Shown: one piece after another, positions 10,758-24,430 of the stretch
Layout of the letters: each line of letters opens with the position of its first letter
Position numbering within the stretch: the first letter of the stretch is position 1
Assembly: GCA_027579435.1 (NCBI GenBank)
Contig: JANBPK010000848.1
Coordinates: 1-64,000 of the forward strand
Direction of reading: 5' to 3'
From: Candolleomyces eurysporus
Taxonomy: Eukaryota; Basidiomycota; Agaricomycetes; Agaricales; Psathyrellaceae
DNA: 64,000 nucleotides
The notes under the pieces: generated by a model
The model's database searches: none
What the model was told of the DNA's origin: nothing
The model's input: the letters and a program-made list of their open reading frames with translations, nothing else
Position numbers and translations under genes: made by a program

Positions 10758-11363
10758 TATCTTTCAGTCAGGAATGAACATGATGGCCTGAAGTAGTCTT
10801 GTTAATTTGACGAAAGCTCACAAGTATGTAGGAAGGTCTGAACGCTGGTGTACGATAAAGGAGTCCCCAAAAAAATAAAAAAANTGCCACTCTGCTTCTC
10901 TCGCTCCTCTGTTATTTGCTCGAATGTCGAGACGCCTAAGGACAATCACCCTCGATAAATAGCGCATCCTCGATTTTCGCGGGACGACAAGGAGTTGGGG
11001 CGAATGGAGATTTGGGACAAATGACGGTAGAGTAGTCAAATAGCTCGTTGGGCGTTGAAAGAGGGAGGGATTATGACGTTGAAATCGATTCTGGCATAGC
11101 CACAGTCCTTAGCCTGTTCCGACAGTGTCGTGAAGAATGAAGGGCGGTGGGCAGAGAGCTCAACGATGCGCCACCGAGCACAATCTCCAATTGAATATCT
11201 AGCACAAACTGAGGTAAGTAGCGATGATTGGGAACCAAGCGGGAGCGAAGCATCGAGGAGAATATGTATTGTGGAATCGTGGAACTCGTTCAATAGGTCC
11301 TAACCAAACACTGAGCACCCCGATCTATAGATATACAATGTAAATTTCAACTATTAGTATGAT
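10758..11363. other. Convergent intergenic spacer
   Basis: This lies between the stop codons of A3 (plus) and B1 (minus). It should hold both 3' untranslated regions. I see no gene and no obvious repeat. Confidence 0.5.
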
Positions 11364-12613
11364 TCATCCTTTAACGAGAGCCGGAGGTGGAAGAGCGATG
11401 GCAGAAAGTGCCTTAATGAGAGCATCGATGGTTGGTCGTGCCAACGGGTCGCTTGTCCAACAGGTGCGGATGATGGCCCAAGCTTCGGGTATTACCCCAG
11501 GGTACCGTTCCGCTATAGGCCATAACCCAGTCGTGACGGCCAATCGTACTGGAAACTCCTTCTTGCAATGATTAAATGGAACTGATTCCATCTCACCTCG
11601 TCCATCCAAAACCTGAGCAATGATTCATTTCAATGAGTAGACTGTTGCACGGCATAACATGAAGAATTTACCTGCAGCGCAGTCATGGAGAACGCATACA
11701 CATCCGAAATCTTTGTGACGAACATGGACACTGTGTCCTCCCCGGGTATAATCAATTCGGGAGCGACGAATCGATAGCATGGCCAGATGAGCGTTGTGAG
11801 GCCGGTATGCTCGATGGTCTGATGGCGACTGAGTCCGAAGTCGATAATCTTCACGACGCCATCTTTGTCGATGCGAAAGTTGTCCTGTGAAGGGTCAACA
11901 ATGGACAGGGGCATGAGGTGAAGGGGTGGCGTACGGGTTTGAGGTCCCCATGGACAATATCCAAAGAATGGAGATAGCGTACACCATTTGCTAGTTGCTG
12001 CACCTGGAGAGAATGAGTTTTGCTGCCTGCTATCCGACACTGATACTCACAATGTTGAGCCTCACGCTAAACTCTTTTCCTTGCGCTTGAATGTACTTCA
12101 GGGAGCCGTACATGACGAAGTCAGTCATGATCGAAGGAACGCCGGGAATGGCTTCTCCGACTAGGTTGGTATCCGCGAACCAGACGCCACGGAACCGATT
12201 GATATTGTCGCAGCTCCCAGGAGAGTTAGCCAGGGAGGCTAAGATTGTGACTTCTCGGTATGTCCTCTGAATTGCCTTGGTAGGCGTCGTGTCGCCGATC
12301 TTGTGGTAAGTCTTGATAACAACAGATCTTATTTGTTCTTGGTCTTCTTGTAGAAATCCATAGGAAATGATGCTGTATGGGCGGTTAGGGCGGTCTGTCC
12401 CTATCAAGTTGACATGACATTTGGTGACCTGCAGAAACGACAAGGTCGGAATCCACTAGCAGATAGATAGAATTTAACACCCACATGGTCATTAAAGAGG
12501 CGGCCAGGGTTCGAGAGAGTGGGCACAGAGTCTTCTTGGGTGTTAAAAGGCGACGGAATGCTGGACATCGGAGCTTCGTTGCAAGGCGAACCGAAAGTGA
12601 ATGCAGTCTTCAA
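11364..12613 (-). CDS. Small kinase, family B, copy B1 (5 exons, intact)
   Basis: Minus-strand exons 12613-12485, 12428-12051, 12003-11935, 11884-11672 and 11612-11364 (129, 378, 69, 213 and 249 nt) join in phase 0 to about 345 residues. The kinase fold shows VVIKTYHK (ATP lysine), REVTILASL (helix C), MTDFVMYGSLKYI, VHGDLKPDN (catalytic loop), KIIDFGLSR (metal motif), FVAPELI (APE), SDVYAFSMTALQ and a C-lobe ending ARPTIDALIKAL. A glycine-rich loop is not obvious. The 69- and 213-nt exons match family A in length and content, so the two families share an ancestor. Compared with B2 and B3, this copy has a longer first exon and lacks the intron that splits the second exon there. It looks catalytically competent. 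Confidence 0.8.
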
Positions 12614-15600
12614 GAGCAGTTAAGGATATTTGGCTTTGTTTACCACCGCCTTCGTCAGCGCGTCGGCATTCAGCAACAGTGCACCCTCCCGATTCAGCTC
12701 AAGTGTAAGTGAAGCGTCCTCCGTGCGAGCGGGCGCATGAACAGATTTTGCGTTCAAAATGCTTCAAGACGCTGGCCCAGGCATGACACTCGTGATAACA
12801 AGCGGCCGCGCGAACCCAGTTTTCGAATGTAGCTGAGCATGCGATCAAGAAAAGACCGTAGGTTCGCTGCTAAGATCTGACTTCTGTGTGTCCTGACCAA
12901 CGATAATTCTTCACAGATGGAAGAAGACCACGATAGCAGCAAAGGAATCGATTGGGATCGCCTGTCACGTGCTTGCCTGGCAGGGCTGTGCACCCCGCCA
13001 GGCGCCCGGCGATGTCGATGTCGGGGTTAGCAACCCACTAACCAAAGATCTCCTCCAAAAACATCGGCGGGCTTGGCTATCCGTCTACCAAAAGTGCATC
13101 GAAGGGCCCCCAAGAATATAGTCACGTTCTACCAGTGGGAGAGGTAAATATGCTCACCTCGAGATGCGCTTCAGGCCGCTCAGCCGTGTGTTGGTCTAAG
13201 TGTATCAATTTTTGAACCGCANGTTTAATATCAGAGATAGCAATTTTGGAGGGGCNAAAACCTGGGTACAGTTGAAAAACTGAGCCATGCAAACAGAGAG
13301 AGCCATCGGGCGCACCTCTGATTCTATGTCAATCGCCAATCCAACTCTCGGGGAAACATTGATATTGGTTTTCCATAGCCGGAAAAACATGAAGAGGTGG
13401 GCAAATAGTCGTTCGAGGCTGGGGCTTTGGTTTAATACTTTTGCTGCAGGGAGAGGGCGGTTACCAACAGTTGGGGTGAGGAGACAAGTCACAGCGTTTC
13501 ACGCTAAATCGTGGACCGGTCTAGGGAACAAAGCCAAACAATCAAAATGAACACCCACACATGGCACTGCTTAGTTAGTCGGATGGAAGTTGCCCGAATG
13601 ACTTGTCGTCGAAATACATGAATGAACTTGACATAAACTAATTGATAGGGAGACTCCAAGCGATACTGTCTATTCCCTGCTACTCCAAGCCCACATTATC
13701 TGAGACATCTTCCCGCGAATAACACCCAAACTTCCAGACTTGAGATACACTCACCTGTGTCCTTTGAGATTCTCGGGATTTTACCTGTGGAAGAATGGAG
13801 ATAGGAGGCTGATGGAAGACACCGGTCATTGGCTCCCGGGGTCTTGGTTGTCTTCCCGCCGTAACGTCACTGATTGTATCCGACTTCCAGGCGTTCCGTT
13901 TGTGTCACGGTCCGAGTCCGATATGTAGAACTTGAAACCCTTGAACCTGCTTTAGTTTCTATATTGAATATCTTAACAGGGCTTTCATTGCGGCTCCTGA
14001 GACTTGTTAGAACTTGCGTGAGCACGAACGATTGCGGCCCTTTGATTTAATCGAGTTTGATTTTGACTCAGGGGACGACTCTGCAACAATCGTTCTCACA
14101 ACGTGCAAGAGCGATCAACTTTAGCTTTAGCCTTCCTTACAGTTACACGTTTTGGTGCGGTTGTTCGGCTCCCGTGCCACACGACCAGCATCGGCCGACA
14201 TCGGAGAACAAAACCGTTCGACCGACTGTCCTTACATACCCTCCGATTGGAGAAAGCTCTGGAGCAGGTCAAGATGCCCGAAGCCGCCCAACTCAGCATG
14301 ACGCTAATGTCTCTCACCTGCTGACTGATAGTCCTACTCTCTCTGAATACAGTCTACCTGTTGATGCGTGTAGTTAAGGTCGGCCAAATACTNCCCATTG
14401 TCATCTCACTGCCACTGCTCACAAAAAGGAGTCCAAATGGGAATGCGAACCGAGTTTGCGGAGTGATATCTAAGGTGTCAGGGGTCCCTCAATGCGTTGA
14501 TTTCAGTCCTAAATTCCTGATCGGGGATGGAAGGCGCTTGTCTTGAAGACCTACTCCAACCCGCTTGGATCTAGCTTGGAGTAGGCTTTTATTCCATTCT
14601 AGTTTTTCGAACTTTTACGATGCTGTTACTCAGGAAGAACCATTTGAGGTAAGACGCAGTAGGTGGATGGTTCTAGTTGGTGAATTCGGGTTATTCCATT
14701 TGGCAATCAAATTCGTCCGTATCGTGCAGTGCGGCGAGGCAGACAAAATTATGGTGCAAATGATCTTTCCACATTTGCACCGGTCCTTCCGCATTCCACG
14801 CATTCCACACCCTGGACTCCTGCACCTGCCCGTCTCCTACCATAATTGCTTGATTCTGCATCTGTTCCTGTGCCCGGTTACTCCTAGACCAACATGTAGC
14901 GCCATTGTGGTTGCATCATCGTTTCCCCCACCCCCTGCCCTGGACGCTAGTTCCGGCCCATGTCCGCCTGAAGTTCCAGCGCCCCCNAGAAACGTTGACA
15001 GGGTTCAATGTAGTAGTAGTAGACGTATGGATTTTCTCATCTCAATCTCGCGCTTTGCCTAAGCTGGAAGCTCAATTTCACGAGGTGGCGAGGCAGGGCC
15101 GACGCTTCTATTTTCTTGTAAGTCCCGAGCTTTGGTCAGGCTGGAAGGAGGTTCTGCTGCAACCTAATACTTTCCTCTCGTCTCAGACCGTTACTCTATC
15201 TTCCATACACCTCTTGCGCGAGGGGTATCGTGATGGTGACGACCAAAGTCTTAGTAAGAAAAGCTGCGTCGTCATATTTTTGCTCTAAAAGGGAAGGATT
15301 TCGGGCTAGCAATGCGTTACGTTGAGTGACCCGGTGACTCTGTATTTTTCCAATAAGAGCAGAGTTAAGACTGGGCCGGAGAGGCTGTCCTCAGAAGTAG
15401 ATTGAAATTTTGCACAATCGAGGCGTCTCCTTATATATATATATTATTCTTTATTATTGTGATGCAAAAGTGTGCTTGGACGTCAAGATATGGGCTGCCA
15501 AGATGATCAACGTGGTCGCCACGTTTCTTGTCTTTTCCCACTCCCTTCACCCGCAATGCTACTGCCAGCCTTATTATCGTCATCCCACGACGGCTTGCTG

Positions 15601-16379
15601 CTCTGGCTCAAGAGCATTCTCTAATTTACGGTAAGGATTGCACTCTCGCAGCCGTAGCATGCTCCGATAGATGCTAGCAGAAGTGCCAATGACCCTTCAC
15701 TGCAGAGGACAGCCATGAATCCGAAAGAGATACTGGAAGGATTATATTGCATTAGAAAAGTTGCAAGAATCTCGGTGATATAAACTGCGAAAAAACGGCG
15801 CTTTGGCCGGACGCACGGCTGTAATGGATGGCAACTCGGAACCACCTTGGAGAAGCAATGAGCCTAGAAGTCTTCATTTGCAAGCCCCAAGATTCTCTAC
15901 TGCGCTGCCTCCACCCGCTTCCAGAACACGGTGTACCTACGTGCATCAATTCGATACGAAAGGACAGAATGAATCAAGGGGCCTCCCTCGAAATGGGAAG
16001 CATTGAAACGCTCGTCGACATCTGCGATCACCCTGGTCAGCACTTCGGAAGGAGGCGCGATAAACTTGGATTATGACTCGGTGTCGGAAGGGGCTGGGTT
16101 TCAATGCCTGCTTCGTATATCTAGAGGGGTCGATACCGAGGACACCGGACGTTCCACGCCACGCCGCGAATGTCGTTGAATCGATAAAGCTCACAGTGGA
16201 TCGGAATATTGACGCAGTTTGCTAGGTGAGCCTTCTAACGAACTGATTCATGTTTGATACCTTACCATTAGTTGAAAGAATTCTTTCCAGGCTGAGTCAC
16301 CTCATGAATGACGATGTACAGCGAATGTTTATGTTTGCTGTAAGTGGTCTATTTCTGCATGCGGTATTCCTCGAATTCT
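12614..16379. other. Long gene-poor stretch
   Basis: Roughly 3.8 kb without a supported gene. Short frames occur, for example minus 13205-13492 with a hydrophobic run and plus 14565-15062 opened by TTG. They have no recognisable domain and contain ambiguous bases. The segment probably holds degraded duplicated DNA and the upstream regions of B1 and A4. A small hairpin is listed separately. Confidence 0.4.
14550..14585. repeat. Short perfect inverted repeat (hairpin)
   Basis: Arms CCTACTCCAA (14550-14559) and TTGGAGTAGG (14576-14585) are perfect 10-bp complements with a 16-nt loop. It is in a gene-poor stretch, so no role is assigned. Confidence 0.5.
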
Positions 16380-16950
16380 GAAATATGAACTCGCAGTGCT
16401 CATCTGTATGTTCCACATGAATGCTTGGCCTATATGAGCGCCACTCAGAACCCAGACTTTCCGAGGTATGTCTCTTGCATGCCCGTTCCGAATGTAATGG
16501 TGAGAGGTCGGATATTGATCAGAGCGTTTTTGTTGGCAGGTTGGAGACGGTGAATGGAATGAAATCCCTCCACGGGATTGGGATCGTACACAGAGATACC
16601 GAATCGGTGAGTCTACTCGAGCTAACCCTGTCAGTCGCGAACTTACCAAACAACCATTTCTAGGACAACAGCACGATTAACGAGGTGACGACTCCAGATC
16701 ATTGGTTTCAGGTTACAGGTTCTAATAATGTCTGGCTTTACGACCATGCAGGGGCGCCACAGAAATTCCTGGTACTGCTCCCGCGAATTGCTGAGAAAAG
16801 AATGGAATGAGTGTCATCAAACCTACCTTTGAATCTGACGTTTTCGGGTTCACCATGACGCCCGTGTTTTTACGCGGCTTCAGATACTATCCTGGGACGG
16901 CAGAGGCAAAGTATCCGAGTCGAGTCCGTACAACCATTTCGCACCCAAAT
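16380..16950 (+). pseudogene. Kinase family A copy A4, broken
   Basis: Fragments in family A order on the plus strand: an exon-4-like piece (AHLYVPHEC ... NPDF, donor GTATGT near 16466), NGMKSLHGIGIVHRDTES ending at a GTGAGT donor, an exon start DNSTINE after an acceptor near 16662, then HRNSWYCSRELLRKE. After that a frame change precedes a TFESDVFGF-like piece near 16840. The first four exons are not recognisable and the activation segment is interrupted, so the DFG region cannot be read. It shares long DNA identity with A1, including the phrase around NGMKSLHG and its intron. It sits just upstream of, and converges on, B2. Confidence 0.6.
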
Positions 16951-17134
16951 TGATCCGTGGATCAGGATGAGCATCACGAGTTCGTGCGCCTCAATAAATC
17001 AATGAATACAGCGTGTTGTTAAAACGAGAGGGTCCGACGTCTAGTACTATACAGTGGATCGCAATGTACAAGCTGAGCAAATATACTACCGAGTTTGCAA
17101 GTGAATACCAAACACAGCTTTGGATTTGCTATAT

Positions 17135-18314
17135 TCAAAGAGGCGAGACTCCGGAAAGGTCTTGGAAGAGAGCATCAATGGACGGGCGAATCGAAGGGTC
17201 CTTCGTCCAACAGACAGAGATGATCTTCCAGGCTTGGGGTATAACACCAGGATATCGTTGCTCTTGGGGCCACTGGTTATTCTTAATGGCCTTTCGCACT
17301 GAATATGGACCCTGCTGGCAGTGATTGAATGGCATCGACTTATTGCCTTGACCATCCAAAATCTAAGATACGTCTCAGTCAGCCGTGGTTGAAAGCATTA
17401 ATTCGACACTAACCTGTAGCCCGGTCATTGAGAATGCATAAACATCGGAAGCCTTCGTGACGAACATCGATACGTCGTCCTCCTCAGGTATGATCAGTTC
17501 TGGGGCAATGAAGAGGTAAGTTGGATGTATCGTGGTCGTGAAGCCGGTGTGTTCGACGGTCTGCTCGCGACTCAGTCCAAGGTCGATTACTTTGGCAATA
17601 CCGTCTTCGTTGACGCGGATGTTGTCCTGCTAGGGGGTCAATAACGGACGCAGCGGGCAAGGGAGACAGCGCACAGGTTTGATGTCCCCATGAACAATAT
17701 TCAAGGAATGCAAAAATGATACACCATTGGCAAGTTGTTGCACCTGAGAGAATATGAGCATTTACTTCGTCTAAACAACAAGGATACGCACGATATTTAG
17801 CCTCAACCCAAAGTCTCGTCCCGCAGTGTATTCAAGCGAGCTATACTTGACGTAGTCAGTAACGATTGAAGGGATGCCGGGAACAGCTTGCGCGATGAGG
17901 TCGGGATCCGTGAACCAGACACCATGGAACTGATTGATATTGTCACAATGACCAGGAGAGCTAGCCAGCGTAACCCAGGCCTTGACCTCCCGATACGTGC
18001 GCTGAGAGTGTCAGCCTTTTCCTCAATGATAAAAGAAAAAGCCTACCTGCGCAACTTTCGTAGCATTAACACCATCGAGCCTGCGGTAGATTTTGGAGAC
18101 GACCTTTCTGAGTTCTCCCTGGACTTGGATTTTACCCCGCAAAACGACGCTGTATGAGGTGATAATGTGGTACGTTTTCTTCACTTCAAAGGTGCATGTG
18201 AGGGCCTGCAAGATCGAAGACAATTCAGGAGGGGTTGCAAATGGTAGATATAGCACCCACACAATCGTTGTAGAGACTTTCGAAGTGGGGAAGGGACTGT
18301 TCGTGGCTTTCCAT
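17135..18314 (-). CDS. Small kinase, family B, copy B2 (6 exons, intact)
   Basis: Minus-strand exons 18314-18261, 18205-18047, 18001-17792, 17743-17675, 17626-17414 and 17362-17135 (54, 159, 210, 69, 213 and 228 nt) are all phase 0 and give about 310 residues. Landmarks are VVSKIYRR (lysine), REVKAWVTLA, IVTDYVKYSSLEY, VHGDIKPDN, KVIDLGLSREQ (DLG instead of DFG, an accepted variant), FIAPELIIP, SDVYAFSMTGLQ, and WTKDPSIRPSIDAL near the end. Five of the six exon lengths equal those of B3 exactly. The start at 18314 matches the start position of B3 by exon length. An intact, probably active kinase, about 185 bp downstream of the broken A4 in convergent orientation. Confidence 0.8.
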
Positions 18315-21300
18315 CGTCTCCAACGACCGAAGTTTGCCACAAAACACAAATGATACCTTGGTCTTGGTCCGTGCGTGCTATCCACGTGACAAAGTGACTC
18401 ACGTGCAAGTGATAACGTTGTATGCATTCGCTAAATACCGGGCGATAAATGGTAAGACTGGGAGGTAACGCTGAGAGATCACCTCGAGATCTGGGTCGGT
18501 CACTATCCAGCAACGTAGAAGCGTAAAAGGAGGTGACCCAAAACATGATGGAGAGTAGCTCCATTGCACCGACGGGAATCAACCCAACTGCAAGCCAAGA
18601 CTGAGCCGGACGTCGAGACAGCCATGAGACGCCTTCATGGCAATGCGGACATATCGATACCACATGAGCACACACTCCATCATCCAGAATGGGCGGAGAG
18701 GACTTTGATAGTCCATTAAAATGGCCGGTGATTATCTTTCGGTTGTCAATGCACTCGAAGTCGAAACCTGTGGTCCGGACGATAAGGTCAAACGGCCTTT
18801 CATGCTTGGCCTTAGACCTGCTTGGACTGACCCTTAAGGACAGGGAATTTGATGAAAGAGCGACAGAAATCGACAGAGAGCAGCAGCATTGAGGGAGAGC
18901 GATGAAGAGTATGGGAAGGCAACGAGGAGCAAGGGAGAGCGACGGAGTGCAACGAAGAGAGCATCTTCAAGTGGGATCCAGCTATTGACGACACAGGGGG
19001 AGGGCCTCTGGAGTTCTGGGGGNTGTTCCTGGACACTTGGGTCCGTATTCTTGGGGAAAGGGCCGAGAATACAACGGCGTCGGGGCGATTGACGACCTTT
19101 CGAGCTGCAGCCTTCGACAATATTCCACCAACACCAGTTGATAGCGGTTGGCATATAGCATGTACGCACCACATGTGTTATGCTGGCTTTGAGTGAGTGC
19201 CAATGCTTTGCAGAAGCTTGCTGACTGGATGGGCTGGAATCCCTGTTCGGCGAACAGATCACGACTGGCCAGTCGACGAAGCCATGCAGCAGCCAATATT
19301 AGCATTCATCTGTTGCAATGGACAAGGCAGGAGAGAAGGGGCACCGCAAGCCTCTGCGATCTTTCGTCCCCTCGGAAACAGGTTGGACTGTCAATCAAAG
19401 GTAGAAGCTCGACGATCGGCAAAGAGACGGCAATACACAGGGCCAAGCTTTTGGTGAGTCCGCGTGGATGTACCTACGATCGGGTTGAACAAATAAATGC
19501 AAACCTCACCCTCAAGCGCCAGCGCCAGCCTCGTCACCTGCTTTAATATTTATTATAGATATCAAATTCATGGAAAGGTTAGCGTGGCTGCTCGGCAGAC
19601 GACATATCTGTAATGTTTTCAGCTGCCTTCTCTAACACCGTTCTCCATCTGCTCGATCCCAAGCTCGCTGCCGTTTTATTTAAACAGTGTCGTATTTCCA
19701 CAAGATGGTGCATCTCCATCCTGCTTCCGCCACCTACGGGGGTTGTGGTCACTTCACTGTAATGACCCTCCAACTTTGGAAGTTTACGCACACGCACGTA
19801 CATCACGCGATCATGGTTAACCAAAACGAGAACAAGGAGCCTCCCGAATTCGTACAGAAGGGGCAAAATTCGTACAGGTCGCATACTATTGTCAACCTTT
19901 GATCATACTATGTCAACCTTTGATTCGGTCAGGCCCCTGGTTCGGTCTGTCACACAATGTCACGCTTTTTGGCGGGAAAGCGTGACGGGTGTGACAGTTG
20001 ACCGAATTTCTTTTCGTTCAAAATTTGAGCTTTCTCCTCCGGAAAAAAAGGAATTTGAGGTGCCATAGGTCAATAAACACAAATATCATAGCATGAGCCT
20101 TGGAATTTGACGAAGGGAGCTTGAAATGAGAAAGTGACCGAATGAGGGCCCTAACCGAATCAGCGGTTGATGATAGTACCTCCAATTGGCGAAGCCTTTT
20201 CAAGCTCCTAATATGGAGTCGCAACTTCCCCTATCGCCGAGATCAGCCCCTCTCCCAGAATTTTGGACATCAACCTCGGGCAAACGGATCGGACCAATAA
20301 ACTAACCGCTGTCTCATTGGATACCCTTTGCCATGATAAATAGTTTTCTAATCCCGAAGCTGCACGTACTCAGCGGGAGCCGGCTCTGACACCCTGGCCA
20401 ACCCCGAAATCGCCCTATCGTTCGCCACATCCACACAGCGTCTATAGGGTTCTCGTTGAGCTCGTCTTCGACAACCTATTCTCATCTGCTACATATGGCG
20501 CTAGGAAGCGTAAAAATATTTATTACTGTCCATCTAGTCAACGGTCTGTTCTATATAGAAGTCTGGAAGGCTTTGCGACGTGTAAGGGAGAGACGTCATC
20601 AAGAAGGGGTTAGGACGAAGTTAAGAAGAGATGCAGCCATGATTGACGCGTAGCAAAGACACCTGGCCTGGCGGTACAATATGTCTGTGGTAGTGCATAG
20701 CACTCTCCGTACTCAGATGCCCGCCCATCATACACGAGTTCTGAAGTTGCTCGCCCTTAGTAACTAAGTGATGAAGAACGATTGTGGCGAGCCGGCGAGA
20801 ATTTCCTCCTGAGTCCTTTCACCGACTACACCTCAAATTTTCGCTATCTTTTCACGAGTGTTTAGAAATTTATTGTGAATAATATGATGATTTATCCATC
20901 TATGCCTACTAGCACAAGGGTAAAGGCGGTCATCGATGGAGTTTGATAAACCAAGGATAGGTCCTAGTGTTCGGAGTTTTGACTACCCCTCCCTGCTCCT
21001 GCAATACCGATTGATCTGCTCTGCATGGTTGGGTGGTGTTACGCCCTACGCCGGACACCGCCGTGCATCGTGTCGGCACCCACTATCAATGTCGGTGTCC
21101 CAAGTACTGTGGCAGTGCAAAGTTGTCACCACGGCAGGTGGAGGGTCGCAGGTAAGGCCTCCCCAATACGAGGTTGATTCAGAGCCATCTCTTTCTCCAA
21201 CGTTACTTCACTTCCTAGTATAAATTTAACTCTCGCCGTACTAGGCATCGAACGTCATGCACCATGTCCACCAAGCGCTCGGTAATTCCCTGCGTCCGGG

Positions 21301-23771
21301 CTCGCGAAAGACTCCGAGAGCCACAGGATGCCTTTCCCCGTCAACAAACCGTTTGAGGGAATGCAGATAGTGGCATTCAAACAGTCGTCTGGTCGATGGT
21401 CCTTAAGGACATGTTCGGCTAAAAAGGAGACGATCTGTGCCCATCTGATGGTGCTGCTCTAATTTCGGCCTCCGCTGTCATTCGGCTCGCTCCTCACCGC
21501 CACCATTGCAGTAGCGGAGACTAATTATGATAAAATGCACCATCAACAATGACAGCGAATCATTACCGTTTTTCACGGAGACTCGAAACGAAATATGAGA
21601 TAGCGGAACAACCCAGCTTGGAAAGCCCCGTTTGCTTTTCTAGTCCTGGTTCAATTGCGCCGCGCCCTAATTGACTCCAACTTAGTGTAGGTACTTCAAA
21701 TCCCACGCACGAGTGTGAGCCTACAGCCGCGGGTCAGCGAGTGCTAGACTCGAGATATTATTTGTGTAAGGAAAGCGAAGATCGTTCCAACAGCTCGAGA
21801 TATGCAGTGAGCGTTAATAGTGGGGTCGGAAGCTGCAACAACTAAAGTCGAGCTCTCTGAGCGTTAACTTTTCTGAGCCATCGATCCCGATACTCAGAGG
21901 TTTCCTCTGATAAAGGGTGCGTACAGACGACGGCTGCAAAAGCCCGACATTGATAATGAAGTGGCTCACCTGTGGCGAGAGGCCAGAGGCATACTAACGG
22001 AAAATATCCAATCCAGTCGCGCTTGACCGAAAATGCAACTGCTCGAATTTGATATGGATTCAATCTTTACAGCCTGTGATGCCACCCTTCCCATTGTGTT
22101 TGTTTCCTTAGTCGAGGACAGGACAGACTCGCCGCTAGACGTGTTTCGTGTGTAAATTGGAGAATCTAGGGTGCAAAAGTTGAAACCGTCCGATTGGAGT
22201 TTGACATCCTTGAGATCACCCTTCGACTCACCCTCGTTTAGTAAGTCGCGGCGCGTCTCCAGCGACTAGTTTGTCCCGCCCGAAGAGCTCATCAGAGTCC
22301 TCCTTCAGGAAAGAAGTACTTGTCGGACTCTCAATTTACGAAGCAGAAAACGGTCGGGGATGGCTGATGTCTTAATTTTACAGCTTGGCCCTTCTGCAAA
22401 TGTGCTGAAGGGGACGCCCACTCCCAGGGGCGCGGACATCTACCATATTGAAAGATGCTACTCATTCAAAACATTGGCCCTTTCCAGGTCATTTGTGGCG
22501 CTTCGTCTCGCGCCAATTCCACCCCCAGTATCTTCAGGTTGTTCAGTTTGTCTTTCTTCTCATTTTCCTCCGGCCTCGAATTTTCCAATTCTGGACGATT
22601 TCACTTGGTTTTTGTCACCGATAGCCAGCTAATCTAAACACTATCTCCGCCCACACCCGACCTTGTGTCGTTGCATTGAGTGACTGGCTGCGTTTAAGGG
22701 CTCTATTAAAGTCTAATACCTGCGCAAACTACTCGAAAATATACGGCATAAGTCAATGAGCCTTGGTACTCTAGAGATCGCCTTCTGAACTGCCGGCATT
22801 GTCGATCATCTCGGGTGGCGCCCAAACTCCGATTTTAGCGAGCCGATCGAGTTTACGTAAGGAACCGAAGAAGCCGTCACTATGAAGGACAGTCTTATAT
22901 ACTGTAGCTGTGCTACTTGCCAGCACCCAAACATGTTGTATACAAGTGAGCCATTTCTTCAGACACTTGAACAAAACTAGACGTCCAATTTTTCGAACGG
23001 TTCCCCTCAGCCTCCTGGACCCTCCACTTTTTACAACGCGAGCTTTATTGTCACAATTCAAGAGAGTCGGCGACAAGATGTACGGGATTGCTATTAGAGA
23101 TAAATAGGGCTGTCCAAGCTCAGACTTTTCTGCACCGCTATTGGGAAACACCATGCTAACAGCGCGTCAATGTCTAACGGTGCGTCTAGGTCCAGCGCGG
23201 AGTCTGAACTGAAGTGGATGCCTGCACGGCATTTATGGGCTGAATTCCCAATAGTAGCGGGCTTTGCAGCCGTAATGTAGGTAACCGAACCGGGGCGCCT
23301 GAAATTTTCGAGCGGCTCCCCGAACTACACCTTGCCCTCAGTCGACCATTGAGTCAGCCTATCTCCTGTCGAGGTATTTGGTGGAACCAAAACTATCGGC
23401 TACCGAGCACCAGGGATTGCAGTTTAAAGGGCACACCGACCGTTCATGGAGTGGCTCTGCGCCCAAGCGGCGAAGAAGATATTCATAGGACGTCAGAGGT
23501 CAGTTCGTTCGTTCAATCACTCGAGCGTACAAACGACCAATCACAAGTTTGCAGATATCTCTGTCTCTCGCAGGGAAGCCTCTCCCGTTCACCTCTTCTG
23601 CCATTACTTGGGCAACTTTGACGGCATATTACAACCCTCCCAACCGATTCGATGATTTCAAGGGGCCCTCGATATAGGTTCACGAATACAGACATGCCTT
23701 CTTCAGACCCACAACTCCACCAAACCAGGTCGTCGCTCACTAATTTCGAGATACTTATGACGACCCCCTCC
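18315..23771. other. Long gene-poor stretch
   Basis: About 5.4 kb with no gene I can support. Only short frames without domains or coherent splicing are present on either strand. It contains no clear LTR, coding transposon or tRNA that I can see. It lies between the second and third convergent kinase units and may be degraded duplicated or repeat DNA. Confidence 0.4.
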
Positions 23772-24430
23772 TAGGTCAATAAAGACGTCTTTCTCGGACC
23801 CATTCGTTGGACTTGCATTCTCCTGCGTAATGCTACCCGAAAATTTTACTGTGTTCTTTCGACGACCATTGGCTGCTCGAAAATAAAACCGGCGAGTACT
23901 TAGGGCTGCTTTTAGCTGCGAGGCGTGACTCGTCATCCACTTTCCACGACAACGTAATAATCAACGAGGGCCAGATGCAGATCGTCAAGTTCACATCAAG
24001 CGAATTGGAATCTGTTGTAACTTTTCCAATCGCACATCGGGGGCAAATGAACACCCGCTTCTGCGCCCCCGAATTGTTGAGATTCGCCCTCAGGCTGATG
24101 CAAAGCAACGTAAATCCAAGCTTCGAATCCGATATTTTGGCTTTTCCCAAGACCTTCAAATGATCAGCTCTCTAAGATGGTCATAAGGCTCTGGGCTGCA
24201 GAGACCCCCCTTTGAACACCGCATAACCGTTACCGTTTCGAATTTCGATTATGGACGACGCCAAACACAAGGTGACGGGACAGTCGAACGGCCTATACTC
24301 AACAGGTACGAAACAGTCCTAAACGTCGCCCGCAGTTTACTTCAGCGATGCTGGGAGATAAATCCAAAGCACCACCTATCCACGGCCTCGGTCGTCAGCG
24401 AGCTCCTACTGCTCACTTTTTGACGGTACC
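23772..24430 (+). pseudogene. Kinase family A copy A5, internally deleted
   Basis: The segment begins with VNKDVFLGPIRWTCILLRNA, which aligns with the first exon of A3 (VNKELVLQYIHGGYVFLRNS). It then passes almost directly, near 23940, to the activation-segment exon (DNVIINEGQMQIV, then NTRFCAPELLR). The exons for the ATP lysine and the catalytic loop are missing. Like A3 it has no DFG (QIVKFTS at that place). Afterwards come a damaged SDVF-like piece and a last-exon remnant with stops and frame changes to about 24430. A non-functional deletion derivative most similar to A3. Confidence 0.6.

Noticed and set aside
14565..15062. Plus-strand 165-codon open frame
   Set aside because: Starts only with TTG, contains an ambiguous base, is low in domain-like features and has no splice or homology support.
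23446..23655. Short frames before A5 as a possible missing kinase exon
   Set aside because: No alignment by eye with the leader exon or any other exon of A2 or A3.
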